A DNA stretch of 64,000 nt from Sporosarcina luteola. GTDB taxonomy: Bacteria; Bacillota; Bacilli; Bacillales_A; Planococcaceae. The position numbers and the translations under genes were made by a program. The stretch covers positions 310,001-374,000 of the forward strand of contig NZ_JAMBNV010000002.1 in assembly GCF_023715245.1 (NCBI RefSeq), read 5' to 3'. The notes under the pieces are model-generated. The model ran no database searches. It was given only the letters and a program-made list of their open reading frames with translations, and had not been told where the DNA came from. Shown one piece after another: positions 26,872-36,511 of this stretch (its first letter is position 1; every line of letters starts with the position of its first letter).

Positions 26872-28539
26872 TTAGTTCTTATCTGCGTATTTCAAGTCGA
26901 CATAGCCGACAGGGTGGCGCAGAATGCCGGAAACGCCTTCTTTTTCAAGTGATGTCGAGTTGTAGAAATATAGTGGGAATACAGGCATTTCATCCATGAG
27001 AAGCTTATCAGCCTGTTTCAACAACTCCCAACGTTTGTTTTCGTCCGTTTCATTTTTAATGTCCGCAATGAGCTTATCATATTCAGCATTCGACCATGTT
27101 GTACGGTTCATGGAAGAGCCGGTGATAAAGCTTTCAAGCGCGTTCACAGGGTCTGCATAGTCATGCAGGAATGAGGAACGGGACATTTGATATTTGAACT
27201 CTTTTTGCTCGGAAAGGAATACTCCGCTTTCCACGTTTTGCAGCTCTGCGTCAACGCCGAGCACTTCTTTGAACTTGGATTGAAGGGCGATCGCGATGTT
27301 CTGATGCGATTCGCTCGTTGAATAAGAGAGTGTCACTTTCGGAAGCTCCGTATAGCCTTCCTCTTTCATTCCTTCTTCTAAAAGCTGTTTCGCTTTTTCC
27401 GGATTGAAGGAGACGAGGTCGCCTACTGTTTCACGGAATTCTTTACCGTCCGGCCCGATGAAGCCGTAAGTGACGAAGCCATGTGCCGGCTTCTCGCCAT
27501 TTTTTGTTACAAAATTGACGATTTCCTCTTGATCAACCGCATAAGCGAATGCTTGGCGGATCTTTTTATTCGTAAATGGCTCCATTGACGTGTTGAAGCG
27601 GTAGAAATACAAGCCTGCTTGGTCATCGATGCGAAGTTCTTTGCTGTCCTTTAATTGATCCGCAATTTCAGACGGTACGCCCGTCACGTCCAACTCATTG
27701 GATTGATACATTTGATAAGCTGTCGTCGTGTCATTGACCATTGCCCAGTGGACTTTATCCAACTTGACTGCGTCAGCATCCCAATAATGTTCGTTCTTTT
27801 GAAATTCGAAGCTTACATCGTGGCTCCATGCGGACAATTTAAATGGTCCGTTCCCTACGAAAGTTGCAGCTTCCGTATGCCAAGTCGGATCGGCTGAAGC
27901 CACCTTTTCGTTGATCGGGAAGAAGCTTGGGTTTGTGATAATATTCAAAAATGCTTCGTTCGGTGACGTCAATTTGACGACGAACGTCTTTTCGTCCTTC
28001 GCTTCGATTGCGATGTCATCAGCAGAACCTTCCCCAGTATTGTACTCTTCCGCTCCTTCGATGAAGTATGCTAGGAATGCCGCTGGTGAAGCTGTTTCCG
28101 GATTCAGCATATGTTTCCAAGCGAATACGAAATCGCCAGCTACGACCGGATCCCCGTTCGACCATTTTGCGCCATCACGGATTGTGAATGTATACGTCAA
28201 TCCGTCATCGGAGACATCGATTTTTTCAGCTGTCGCTTCGACCGCTTTATGGTCCTTATCAAGACGTGTCAGACCTTCCATGATATTGTTCAGTGCACTC
28301 CAGGACACTGCGTTGAACCCGATGGATGGATCGAACGATGTCGGCTCTTCGCCGTTATTCATGAGGAGAATCTTCTCGCCGGCAGCCTCATCTTCCTTCT
28401 TGCCTTCTTCTTTTCCATCTTCCGTCTTCGTATTTTCCGCCGGTTTTTCAGGCTCCTTGCCCGCTTCCTTGTTTGCAGTACATGCCGCAAGAACAAGTGC
28501 AAGCATTGCCACCATCAAAAATGATAACCACTTCTTCAT
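26872..28539 (-). CDS. dppE: Dipeptide-binding lipoprotein DppE
   Basis: A 555-aa SBP_bac_5 lipoprotein with lipobox LALVLAAC followed by a Lys/Glu-rich linker (about residues 22-50), then the binding domain with AEKIDVSDDGLTYTFTIRDG and WSNGDPV. It delivers di- or tripeptides, including murein peptides, to DppBC. ATG 28539 follows GGGGG; the frame extends to 28578 without a better site. A GC-rich repeat separates it from dppD. Confidence 0.9.
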   Translation of the reverse strand: MKKWLSFLMVAMLALVLAACTANKEAGKEPEKPAENTKTEDGKEEGKKEDEAAGEKILLMNNGEEPTSFDPSIGFNAVSWSALNNIMEGLTRLDKDHKAVEATAEKIDVSDDGLTYTFTIRDGAKWSNGDPVVAGDFVFAWKHMLNPETASPAAFLAYFIEGAEEYNTGEGSADDIAIEAKDEKTFVVKLTSPNEAFLNIITNPSFFPINEKVASADPTWHTEAATFVGNGPFKLSAWSHDVSFEFQKNEHYWDADAVKLDKVHWAMVNDTTTAYQMYQSNELDVTGVPSEIADQLKDSKELRIDDQAGLYFYRFNTSMEPFTNKKIRQAFAYAVDQEEIVNFVTKNGEKPAHGFVTYGFIGPDGKEFRETVGDLVSFNPEKAKQLLEEGMKEEGYTELPKVTLSYSTSESHQNIAIALQSKFKEVLGVDAELQNVESGVFLSEQKEFKYQMSRSSFLHDYADPVNALESFITGSSMNRTTWSNAEYDKLIADIKNETDENKRWELLKQADKLLMDEMPVFPLYFYNSTSLEKEGVSGILRHPVGYVDLKYADKN

Positions 28540-28609
28540 ACCGATAGCCCCCTTGTTGATATATGACTTACAAAGCACTTTCGTGCGTGATACCGAGTAA
28601 AGAGTTTCC

Positions 28610-28722
28610 GCTACAGGCGGACGCTTTCCACGGGCGAGCGGTGAGCCTCCTCAGTCGCTTCGCTCCCTGCGGGGTCTCCCCTGTCTCGCTTTCCCGCAGG
28701 AGTCGCCGCCTTCCGCTCCAAC
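28610..28722. repeat. GC-rich dispersed intergenic repeat between dppD and dppE
   Basis: About 113 bp with GGCGGACGCTTTCC at the left, a central GTGAGCCTCCTC and TGCGGGGTCTCC, and CCCGCAGGAGTCGCCGCC with TTCCGCTCC at the right. From memory this matches a family of imperfectly palindromic intergenic repeats common in Bacillaceae and Planococcaceae genomes. It should fold strongly in the transcript and may decouple dppE levels from dppABCD. Confidence 0.65.
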
Positions 28723-28757
28723 TCAAATATGCTGTCAATCTCTATTTCCTTTTGTTC

Positions 28758-29840
28758 CTAATCATTTAAATACTTTCTTGCCCTGTCATCCTGCAGCCAA
28801 CAATCCACCGCGTGGGTCTCAGATAAGCCGGTCGTTGCGGGATAGATGCGTTCACATACTTCCATGGCGAACGGGCATCTCGCCGTGAACGGACAACCGA
28901 TCGGCGGAGAAAATAGATCCGGCGGGGTCCCTTCGATCGGCTGAAGTTCCTCTTCCTTCAAGTCGAGCCTCGGCACAGAAGCGAGAAGCCCTTTTGTGTA
29001 AGGATGTTGCGGTGTATAGAACACTTCGCGCTTATCGCCGATTTCAATCACTTTCCCTGCGTACATGACCGCAATCCGATCTGCGATTTTCGCCACAACC
29101 CCCAAATCGTGCGTGATGAGAATGATTGAGACGCCCGTACGTTCCTGAATCTCTTCAAAGAGTTCTAGAATCTGTGCTTGGATTGTGACGTCCAGTGCAG
29201 TTGTCGGCTCATCTGCTATTAGCAGTTCAGGCTCACAGATCAGAGCGATTGCAATGACAATCCGCTGACGCATCCCTCCGGAAAACTGATGGGGATATTG
29301 TTTCATTCGTTCATCGGGATTTGGGATACCGACCACTTCCAGCAAGTTGATCGCTTTTTGAAGTGCCTCGGCTTTACTCACTTTTTGATGGGTCCGCAAC
29401 CCTTCCGTCAACTGCTCGCCGATTTTAAGTGTCGGGTTCAAGGCGGTCATCGGATCTTGGAAGATCATCGAAATGTCGACCCCTTGCACCTTTCTCATCT
29501 CGGATTTATCGAGCTTCGTCAAATCTTTCCCTTTAAATAGGACTTTTCCATTTTTAATGCGTCCCGCAGGTTTTGGAATGAGTCCCATGATCGTATTCGC
29601 GGTGACGCTTTTTCCACAGCCCGACTCCCCGACGATGGCAAGAGTCTCCCCTTTATACAGATCGAACGAAACGCCGCGCAGAGCTTGTACTTCACCCCCG
29701 AACGTCTTAAAAGATACATGCAGATCCTGAACGGAGAGCATGACATCCGTAAATGTTTTAGCACGCTTACGCGATCGTTTCGGGTCTGGCGCAATCGCTG
29801 TTCCGCCTTGATTTTCATCAATCGGTGCAAATTTTTTCAT
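28758..29840 (-). CDS. dppD: Dipeptide ABC importer ATPase DppD
   Basis: An ATPase of 360 aa with Walker [10 protein letters not shown], signature FSGGMRQRI, Walker [11 protein letters not shown] and the C-terminal extension with [19 protein letters not shown] prefer ATG 29840 (AAAGG upstream) to the in-frame GTG at 29855. It has about 30 extra, basic residues before the ATPase core compared with Bacillus DppD. It is in the operon between dppC and dppE. Confidence 0.9.
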   Translation of the reverse strand: MKKFAPIDENQGGTAIAPDPKRSRKRAKTFTDVMLSVQDLHVSFKTFGGEVQALRGVSFDLYKGETLAIVGESGCGKSVTANTIMGLIPKPAGRIKNGKVLFKGKDLTKLDKSEMRKVQGVDISMIFQDPMTALNPTLKIGEQLTEGLRTHQKVSKAEALQKAINLLEVVGIPNPDERMKQYPHQFSGGMRQRIVIAIALICEPELLIADEPTTALDVTIQAQILELFEEIQERTGVSIILITHDLGVVAKIADRIAVMYAGKVIEIGDKREVFYTPQHPYTKGLLASVPRLDLKEEELQPIEGTPPDLFSPPIGCPFTARCPFAMEVCERIYPATTGLSETHAVDCWLQDDRARKYLND

Positions 29841-29851
29841 GTCCAAACCTT

Positions 29852-30793
29852 TCACCCCCTCAGTTTCGGATCAAGTGCATCTTGCATACCGTCTCCGAGG
29901 ACGTTAAATGCAAACATTGTCATTGAAATGAAGAACGCTGGGAAGAACAATCTCCACCAATGTCCTGATAAGATGACAGGCAATGCGTCATTCGCCATAA
30001 CCCCCCAGCTCGCAACAGGCGCCTGGATGCCTAGCCCGATGAAGCTTAAGAAGGCTTCCGCGAAAATGGCGCTTGGCACAGTCAATGTCATTTGGACAAT
30101 GATTGGTCCCATTGTATTGGGAAGCAAGTTCTTCCGAATAATTCTAGGTGTTCTCGCTCCGAAAGATTTCGAGGCAGTAACAAATTCATAGTTTTTGATT
30201 TGCAGCACCTGCCCCCTGACAATACGGGCCATTCCGACCCATCCGGTGATCGTCAGCGCAACGATGATCGTCGTCAGGCTTGGACCCATGATGACCATTA
30301 ACAGAATGACGACAAGCAGATGAGGAAGCCCATAAAGGATTTCAATGATCCTCATCATGACGGTGTCCGTCCTTCCGCCTTTATAACCGCTAATTCCGCC
30401 GTAGATGATGCCGATGAAAAAGTCGATCAAAGCGGCGGCAACACCGACGAACAGTGAAACGCGGGCGCCATGCCAAGTTCTCGTGAAGACGTCCCATCCT
30501 TTGTCGTCCGTTCCGAACCAATGTTTCGAAGATGGCGCCAAGTTCTGGTTTGCATATTGCGTTGTTTCTATATTATGTGGTGATAGAATCGGAGCAAAAA
30601 TTGCGAACAATGTCAGAATAATTAAGAATACTAGCCCACCCATCGCCAATTTGTTCTTCCGCAATCTGCGCCAGGCATCCTTCCAATAGGAAAGTGATGG
30701 ACGTACGACTGATTCCGCTTTCTCCGCATCTTTCCCTATTGGTTTGAACCATTCATCCGGGACTTGAACTTTTTGCTGATGACTTACCATCAC
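29852..30793 (-). CDS. dppC: Dipeptide ABC importer permease DppC
   Basis: A 313-aa permease with a cytosolic N-terminus of about 45 residues, six membrane helices, HWFGTDDKGWDVFTRTWHGAR before helix 2 and the EAA loop (YEFVTASKSFGARTPRIIRKNLL). It overlaps dppB by 4 bp and dimerises with it. Confidence 0.9.
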   Translation of the reverse strand: MMVSHQQKVQVPDEWFKPIGKDAEKAESVVRPSLSYWKDAWRRLRKNKLAMGGLVFLIILTLFAIFAPILSPHNIETTQYANQNLAPSSKHWFGTDDKGWDVFTRTWHGARVSLFVGVAAALIDFFIGIIYGGISGYKGGRTDTVMMRIIEILYGLPHLLVVILLMVIMGPSLTTIIVALTITGWVGMARIVRGQVLQIKNYEFVTASKSFGARTPRIIRKNLLPNTMGPIIVQMTLTVPSAIFAEAFLSFIGLGIQAPVASWGVMANDALPVILSGHWWRLFFPAFFISMTMFAFNVLGDGMQDALDPKLRG

Positions 30794-31725
30794 GCATCAC
30801 CTTCCTTTCGGTGAAGTTTAATGCGCGGATCAAGGAATCCATAGACGATATCTACTAAAAACAACATGAATACGAGGAACGCGCTATAGAATACGGTCGA
30901 ACCCATGATGACTGGGTAGTCCCGGTTATTGATGCTCTCGACGAAGTATTTTCCCATGCCCGGTATCGCGAAAATCTTTTCGATGACGAATGTTCCCGTC
31001 AAAATTCCCGCAAGCATCGTCCCCATGATTGTGACGATCGGCATAAGTGCATTGCGCAATGCGTGCCGAAGGACGATGCGCATCGGCGATAATCCTTTCG
31101 CCCTCGCCATTTTCATATAATCCTGCGTCAAGACTTCCAACATGCTCGACCTTGTCAGACGTGCAATGATTGCCGTCGGACCTGTGGCAAGCGCCAATGT
31201 CGGCAAAATCATATGGAGAGGGCTGCTCCACGTAGCAGGCGGGAGTAGATTCCAGTTGACCGCCACTTGCTGGATCAACACCGTCGCCAATACGAAGTTA
31301 GGGACGGATATCCCGATAACAGCGAATGCCATCGCCGCATAATCGATGATGCCATTATGTCGCAAAGCAGCGAATGTCCCTAATGTAATCCCCGATATGA
31401 CAGCGACGAGAATCGTCACCATCCCAAGCTCGAATGAAATCGGAAAGCCTCTGGCAAGTAATTTATTCACAGACTCGTTCGGTTTTTTAATGGAAGGTCC
31501 AAAATCGAACGTCGCAATTGACTTTAAGTAGTGCACGTATTGCACATGTGTCGGTTGATCTAGCTTATAGAATTTCTCCAGATTCGCCTGGATTGTCGGA
31601 TTCGATGTCCGCTCTTCGTCGAACGGCGAGCCTGGTATCGAATGCATTAAGAAAAATGTCAGTGTCGCGATGATGAGGATTGTCGCAATCATCATGAAGA
31701 ATCTCTTAACTATGTAAATTGCCAC
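30790..31725 (-). CDS. dppB: Dipeptide ABC importer permease DppB
   Basis: A 311-aa permease: N-terminal helix with FFLMHSIPGSPFDEE, six membrane helices and the EAA loop (DYMKMARAKGLSPMRIVLRHAL). It lies 13 bp after dppA. Family and order match the Bacillus dpp operon. Confidence 0.9.
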   Translation of the reverse strand: MAIYIVKRFFMMIATILIIATLTFFLMHSIPGSPFDEERTSNPTIQANLEKFYKLDQPTHVQYVHYLKSIATFDFGPSIKKPNESVNKLLARGFPISFELGMVTILVAVISGITLGTFAALRHNGIIDYAAMAFAVIGISVPNFVLATVLIQQVAVNWNLLPPATWSSPLHMILPTLALATGPTAIIARLTRSSMLEVLTQDYMKMARAKGLSPMRIVLRHALRNALMPIVTIMGTMLAGILTGTFVIEKIFAIPGMGKYFVESINNRDYPVIMGSTVFYSAFLVFMLFLVDIVYGFLDPRIKLHRKEGDA

Positions 31726-31738
31726 GCGCCACTCCCCC

Positions 31739-32563
31739 TTAGCAGAACTTTGTTTGCATTGCCAACTCGACCATCACGAGCATTGCCCGGTACGCTTCGA
31801 GAATATCTTTCGCTTCAAATTTCACGATGGTTGTATCCGGCTCGATTTCACACCCCGGCATGAGCGCGGCCCATTCCGCTTGACCATAGTTCGTGAATTC
31901 AATTCGTAAAACCGGGTTTGCCGGAGGTACGAGCGGTTTGATTGCTAAACGTTTAGTAATCGCTTCTGCAGTCTTTTCCTCGAGTAATGCATGCGCCTTT
32001 GTCGGATGCAACGTCTTGACAGCGGAACGGGAAATCGACTGCTTGACAGCGGCGGTCACAATCCCAGGAATCAAGGCTTGCGCTTCCATACATGCACGAT
32101 CATCCCCGGCGACCATGATGACAGGAACTCCGTAATGACCCGCTACATATGCGTTTAAGCCAAGCTCGCCGATGGCCACGTCATTGATATGCATATTCCT
32201 GACGCCAAAGGTCATTGAATGGCTCATGACACCTGGCTGACCTGCCCTTGCGTGATATCCGGCAAAGATAGCACCGTCAAATGACTCATCCAGTGCCTGC
32301 ACCATAGAAAACGCTTTCATACCACCGGTTATCAAATCTGCGTCAGGATGTAACTCCTCCAAAAGCAGATTGTTCATTTGGGAATGGCTATCATTCACAA
32401 GGACTTGTTCAGCTCCTTGTCCGATCGCCGCTCGTATGATAGCGTTTGCTTCCTCTGTCATAATACGCCGCGCACGTTCATAATTATGTCTGGCAGAATC
32501 GACAAATGTGTAATCAGGCAGCCCTGTGATCCCTTCCATATCAACTGATACGTAAATCTTCAT
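31739..32563 (-). CDS. dppA: D-aminopeptidase DppA
   Basis: A 274-aa zinc peptidase of family M55, the same length as Bacillus subtilis DppA. SVDMEGITG (Asp8, Glu10), LVNDSHSQMNN, GYHARAGQPGVMSHSM and the TKFC C-terminus match that protein closely. The enzyme forms a self-compartmentalising decamer that releases D-amino acids from peptides. ATG 32563 has GGGGG upstream; five more codons are open. It is first in the operon, behind a sigma-A-like promoter. Confidence 0.94.
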   Translation of the reverse strand: MKIYVSVDMEGITGLPDYTFVDSARHNYERARRIMTEEANAIIRAAIGQGAEQVLVNDSHSQMNNLLLEELHPDADLITGGMKAFSMVQALDESFDGAIFAGYHARAGQPGVMSHSMTFGVRNMHINDVAIGELGLNAYVAGHYGVPVIMVAGDDRACMEAQALIPGIVTAAVKQSISRSAVKTLHPTKAHALLEEKTAEAITKRLAIKPLVPPANPVLRIEFTNYGQAEWAALMPGCEIEPDTTIVKFEAKDILEAYRAMLVMVELAMQTKFC

Positions 32564-32627
32564 TTCTATTTCCCCCATCTCTCCATCTCTCTGAATTAAT
32601 AGCCTAGTCTGTTAATTGGTAAGTTTA

Positions 32628-32656
32628 ATCCTATCAAATTTTTAAGAATATTACAA
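32628..32656 (-). promoter_or_regulatory. Sigma-A-like promoter of the dpp-ykf operon
   Basis: On the minus strand TTGTAA (32651-32656) and TAGGAT (32628-32633) are 17 bp apart, in an AT-rich region 65 bases before dppA. The AT-rich surroundings loosely resemble CodY sites, but no full box is present. Confidence 0.5.
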
Positions 32657-32672
32657 TATGATTTCAAAAATT

Positions 32673-32704
32673 AAAACCGCCACCCAGTTTCCCGGATGGC
32701 GGTT
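32673..32704 (-). terminator. Terminator of the App-like peptide importer operon
   Basis: AACCGCCA / TGGCGGTT arms, extended by CC/GG pairs, with TTTT after the hairpin on the minus strand, 27 bases after the binding-protein gene. Confidence 0.75.
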
Positions 32705-32730
32705 GATTATCAATCAGAACCGATAATTAC

Positions 32731-34563
32731 TTATTCACTTACACCCAAATCATACAAGTATAGATCAGTGCCTGGGTCGATTGAGTAGTTAACAACGCGC
32801 TTGTTAACGCCCATTAGGTAGTAACGGTATACAGTTGGGGCAACCGGAACTTCTTCAGCCATAAGCGCTTGCCATTGTTTGTAGATGTCTTTACGGTAAT
32901 CGGAGTCAAATGCCTTCTCAGAAGTACCTGCTGCAAGAAGCTCATCGTTCTTCTCGTTTGTGAAACGGCTGTAGTTGAATGCAGCATCTCTACCGTATAG
33001 GCCAGATGGATCTGGGTCAGAACCAGTTCCCCATGCTCCTTGGTAGATGTCGATTTTCGGATCGTCAGCTTTAACCATATCGTAGAACGAGTTGAACTCG
33101 TGTAGACGTCCGTCAAGAAGTTGTACTTTAATGCCTACGTCAGCCCAGTTTTGCATATACCACTGTGCAATCGGCTCAGCAGTTTCTCCGCCGGACATAG
33201 AAGCGAAGTTAAGAACGAATTCCTCACCTTTGTCATTTTCGCGGAATCCATCGTTATTTGTATCAACGTAACCAGCTTCGTCAAGAAGCGCTTTCGCTTT
33301 TTCAGGATCATAAGATGGTGTTTCAAGGTCCGCATCATGGAAGCTTGCGAATACAGGAATGATCAATGATGTTGCAGGGAAACGAAGACCGTGGTAAAGT
33401 TCTTTACCGACTGTTTCGTTGTCCATTGCATACCACATAGCTTGACGAACAAGTTTGTTAGCCATTTTAGCATTTGGATCTGTTACGTTTGTTTTCTTTT
33501 CAGGATCCCATTTACCAAGTTTGAACCCGATATATGTGTATGCATAGTCAATATCCGCAAGAAGCTCGATATTGTCGATTTCTTTTGCATTTAGATATTG
33601 ATCAACTGGGATTGAAGCAATATCAGCATCGCCTTTCTTAAGTGCTTCAAGGATAGAAGCGGAGCTTACAACTTTCAAGACCATTGATTTAAGATTAGGT
33701 TTACCTCTCCAGTAGTCATCATTGCGGACGTATAGGACAGATTCACCTGGGATGATTTTTTCAACTTTGTAAGGACCGAAGCCGATTGGGTTCACACGGA
33801 TTTTATCGGAAGCTTCAAGTTCTTCGATTGTAATTTCGCCAGTCATGACATCCCCTACGTGGTGCCTAGGTGTTGCATATGACCAAAAACCAGACAATAG
33901 GGATGGTGTTGCTTCTGTGAATGTGAATGAAATTTGCTTCTCATCCTCTGAAACTTCGATACCAGAGATTTCTGTTGTTTTTCCTGCATTGTAATCCGGC
34001 ATACCAACAACGTTTTCAATCATGAAATCGTAACGGTCTCCTGTGTAATCAGGGTGACCAAGCAATTGGTAAGAGTAAAGAAGGTCACTTGCTTTTACCG
34101 GCTCGCCGTCATGCCATTTTACCCCGTCTTTGATTGTTAACGTGATTGTTTTATTGTCTTCTGAAATTTCGTAAGTAGCTGCACCGTCATTAGTGATCAA
34201 GTAGTCACCATCTGAAGATAGTAGAGCCTCATCGAATTTCTCGATAACTTGAGCGTCAAATGTCCCTGAGTAGAACACACGGCTAAGCGTACCTTCAAAC
34301 GGAGTGTCTGTTACCATAGCCCATGTCAATTCGCCGTCTGCCATTGGCTCAGCCTTGTTCGTTACTTCGAACGGGAAATCAAGGCCAGCGTTTGGATCTT
34401 CTTCCACTGGGTCTTCCGTTTTTGTTTCCTCTGTTTTCTTTTCTGGATCTTTTGCCGGTTCTTTATCACCAGCGCCTTCTTTTTCTTTGCCAGTACATGC
34501 AGCTAAAAATACGCTGAGAACAAGCAACAGACTCGCAAGTAGCATAAACTGCTTCTTTGCCAT
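32731..34563 (-). CDS. Oligopeptide-binding lipoprotein (OppA/AppA-like)
   Basis: A 610-aa SBP_bac_5 lipoprotein with lipobox LSVFLAAC (Cys23), an acidic/basic linker of about 35 residues (KEKEGAGDKEPAKDPEKKTE), then the binding domain (NKTITLTIKDGVKWHDGEPV). It is larger than DppE, in the size range of AppA/OppA, suggesting longer peptides. It is the last gene of a five-gene operon (ATPase, ATPase, permease, permease, binding protein). The real ligand is unknown. Confidence 0.88.
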   Translation of the reverse strand: MAKKQFMLLASLLLVLSVFLAACTGKEKEGAGDKEPAKDPEKKTEETKTEDPVEEDPNAGLDFPFEVTNKAEPMADGELTWAMVTDTPFEGTLSRVFYSGTFDAQVIEKFDEALLSSDGDYLITNDGAATYEISEDNKTITLTIKDGVKWHDGEPVKASDLLYSYQLLGHPDYTGDRYDFMIENVVGMPDYNAGKTTEISGIEVSEDEKQISFTFTEATPSLLSGFWSYATPRHHVGDVMTGEITIEELEASDKIRVNPIGFGPYKVEKIIPGESVLYVRNDDYWRGKPNLKSMVLKVVSSASILEALKKGDADIASIPVDQYLNAKEIDNIELLADIDYAYTYIGFKLGKWDPEKKTNVTDPNAKMANKLVRQAMWYAMDNETVGKELYHGLRFPATSLIIPVFASFHDADLETPSYDPEKAKALLDEAGYVDTNNDGFRENDKGEEFVLNFASMSGGETAEPIAQWYMQNWADVGIKVQLLDGRLHEFNSFYDMVKADDPKIDIYQGAWGTGSDPDPSGLYGRDAAFNYSRFTNEKNDELLAAGTSEKAFDSDYRKDIYKQWQALMAEEVPVAPTVYRYYLMGVNKRVVNYSIDPGTDLYLYDLGVSE

Positions 34564-34585
34564 TTGTATTACCTCCCCTTATTTT

Positions 34586-35497
34586 TTAGGCCAATCTTTG
34601 CCTTGCATCAGACGCGCGTTTCACCGCTTGCCCGATGTAATTTATACACAGCATCATTACTAAGATCAGTAATGCTGCAGGTAACCAAACCCACCACTTG
34701 TTCTTTATAATATCGGGATTCCTTGCGAACGAAATCAACGTTCCAAGTGAAGGAGTTCCAGCGGGCAGGCCGAATCCTAAGAAAGTCAGCCCTGTCTCTA
34801 TCCCGATATTCCCAGCAAGCGAAAGTGTCATATTAACTATGACGAGTGAACTCAAGTTAGGGAACATTTCGAAAAACATGATCTTCCAACTTGGAGTTCC
34901 TAATGTCTTGGAAGCATTGATATAATCAAGCTCCCGTTCCTGTAAAGCCCTGGAGCGGATAAGCCTTGCTTTTCCGAACCAGAAGAAAGCACTCATAATC
35001 AGAATGAATGTGAAAACATTATAGTTTGGAACAATTGTTACAAATACGATGATGAACATCAATGTTGGCAATACCATCAAGAATTCCAGGATACGCATCA
35101 TGACATTATCCACGCCACCTCCGTAAAATCCGGAGATCAAGCCGTATGTCAAGCCAATCAACCCGGCAATGAGTGTGACTGCAACTCCGATTGTAAGCGA
35201 GTTCCGTGTCCCGATCATCAACTGGCCAAACACGTCCCGTCCTCCGTCATCTGTCCCTACCCAATTATCTAAGGAAGGCGGCTTCCAGACGTTAAAGAAG
35301 TTCACTCGCGTCAATGCTGTTTGGTCAACGAATAATGGCGAAATGTAAGCCGATAATACGATGATTGTAAACAAAATTAATGAGCCTAATGCCATTTTAT
35401 CGTGCATTATTTCACGCCAAATCGTACGCAAAAGCGATGGATTATTTAGTTTTTCTTGAGCAATCAATTTTTTTTCATCTATGACTGGATTTGTCAT
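34586..35497 (-). CDS. Oligopeptide ABC importer permease (AppC/OppC-like)
   Basis: A 303-aa permease with a cytosolic N-terminus of about 35 residues, six membrane segments, NWVGTDDGGRDVFGQLMIGTR and an EAA loop (LDYINASKTLGTPSWKIMFFEMF). It lies 22 bp before the binding-protein gene. Confidence 0.88.
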   Translation of the reverse strand: MTNPVIDEKKLIAQEKLNNPSLLRTIWREIMHDKMALGSLILFTIIVLSAYISPLFVDQTALTRVNFFNVWKPPSLDNWVGTDDGGRDVFGQLMIGTRNSLTIGVAVTLIAGLIGLTYGLISGFYGGGVDNVMMRILEFLMVLPTLMFIIVFVTIVPNYNVFTFILIMSAFFWFGKARLIRSRALQERELDYINASKTLGTPSWKIMFFEMFPNLSSLVIVNMTLSLAGNIGIETGLTFLGFGLPAGTPSLGTLISFARNPDIIKNKWWVWLPAALLILVMMLCINYIGQAVKRASDARQRLA

Positions 35498-35528
35498 TAC
35501 TTTCCCTCCTCTTCCTTCTCTTCATCTT

Positions 35529-36497
35529 CTATTCAATACGTATACGAGGATCGACAATGCTGAGGATAATATCCGATAGCAAAGTCCCTATGATTACGGC
35601 AGTACCAGAAACCATGACGAGTGCCGTAACGACAGTGAAATCTCGTTGCGCAATGGATTGAAGGAAAAGTTGTCCGAGACCGGGATAACTGTAAATGGAT
35701 TCAATGAATATTGAACCGGAGATTAGACCTGTGATTTCATACCCGAGAAAAGCCGCAATCGGCAATAGGGAATTCCGCAAGATATGGCGAGTGTACACCT
35801 TGCCCTCAGGGACGCCTTTAGAACGGGCAGTCTTTACATAATCCTTGATCTTCTGGTCAATAATGTCATTCCGTAAATATTGGATCGTTCCGAATGTACC
35901 GATTAAAGCACCTGACATAACCGGCAAGAATAAATGCTTGGCTCTGTCGACGATATATTCCCAGCTTCCTGGATCTATCCGTATATTTCCGCTTCCTCCA
36001 ATCGGGAACCATCCTAATATGAAAGAGAAAAGGAAAAGCATCAATAAGGCGAAAATGAATAGGGGTGTCGCAAAAGCAAAATAGTTATAGGTTACGATCA
36101 TTTTATCCGCCCATGTATCTGTCCATCTTCCCGCTACAATTCCTAGCGGTATGGCTAACAGATAGATGACAATACCCGTAAATAATGATAGGAGTACTGT
36201 GTTTTCGACCCTGCCTGCCAATAATGATGTTACAGGCTGTTTATGGACATATGACTGTCCGAAATCACCTTGTACCGCGTTTCCAATCCACCGCCCATAT
36301 TGTTCGTACCATGGATCGTTCAGCCCTAATTTTTCACGGATCTTCTCTACCTGCTCCGGTGAAACGTTAGGATTTGACATGAACGCTCCCGTTACCGCAT
36401 CACCCGGCATCGCTTTTGAAAGCATGAAGATGATGAGACTGAGGAGGATGAGCTGCGGAATCATGAACAATGCTCTTCGTAAAATGAATTTCAACAT
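35529..36497 (-). CDS. Oligopeptide ABC importer permease (AppB/OppB-like)
   Basis: A 322-aa permease with IIFMLSKAMPGDAVTGAFMS at the N-terminus, six membrane segments and the EAA loop (DYVKTARSKGVPEGKVYTRHIL). It pairs with the 34586-35497 permease. Confidence 0.88.
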   Translation of the reverse strand: MLKFILRRALFMIPQLILLSLIIFMLSKAMPGDAVTGAFMSNPNVSPEQVEKIREKLGLNDPWYEQYGRWIGNAVQGDFGQSYVHKQPVTSLLAGRVENTVLLSLFTGIVIYLLAIPLGIVAGRWTDTWADKMIVTYNYFAFATPLFIFALLMLFLFSFILGWFPIGGSGNIRIDPGSWEYIVDRAKHLFLPVMSGALIGTFGTIQYLRNDIIDQKIKDYVKTARSKGVPEGKVYTRHILRNSLLPIAAFLGYEITGLISGSIFIESIYSYPGLGQLFLQSIAQRDFTVVTALVMVSGTAVIIGTLLSDIILSIVDPRIRIE

Positions 36498-36511
36498 TTA
36501 CTTCATCCTCC

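Noticed and set aside
32563..32670. CodY box upstream of dppA
   Set aside because: AT-rich partial matches exist, but none keeps the full AATTTTCWGAAAATT pattern.
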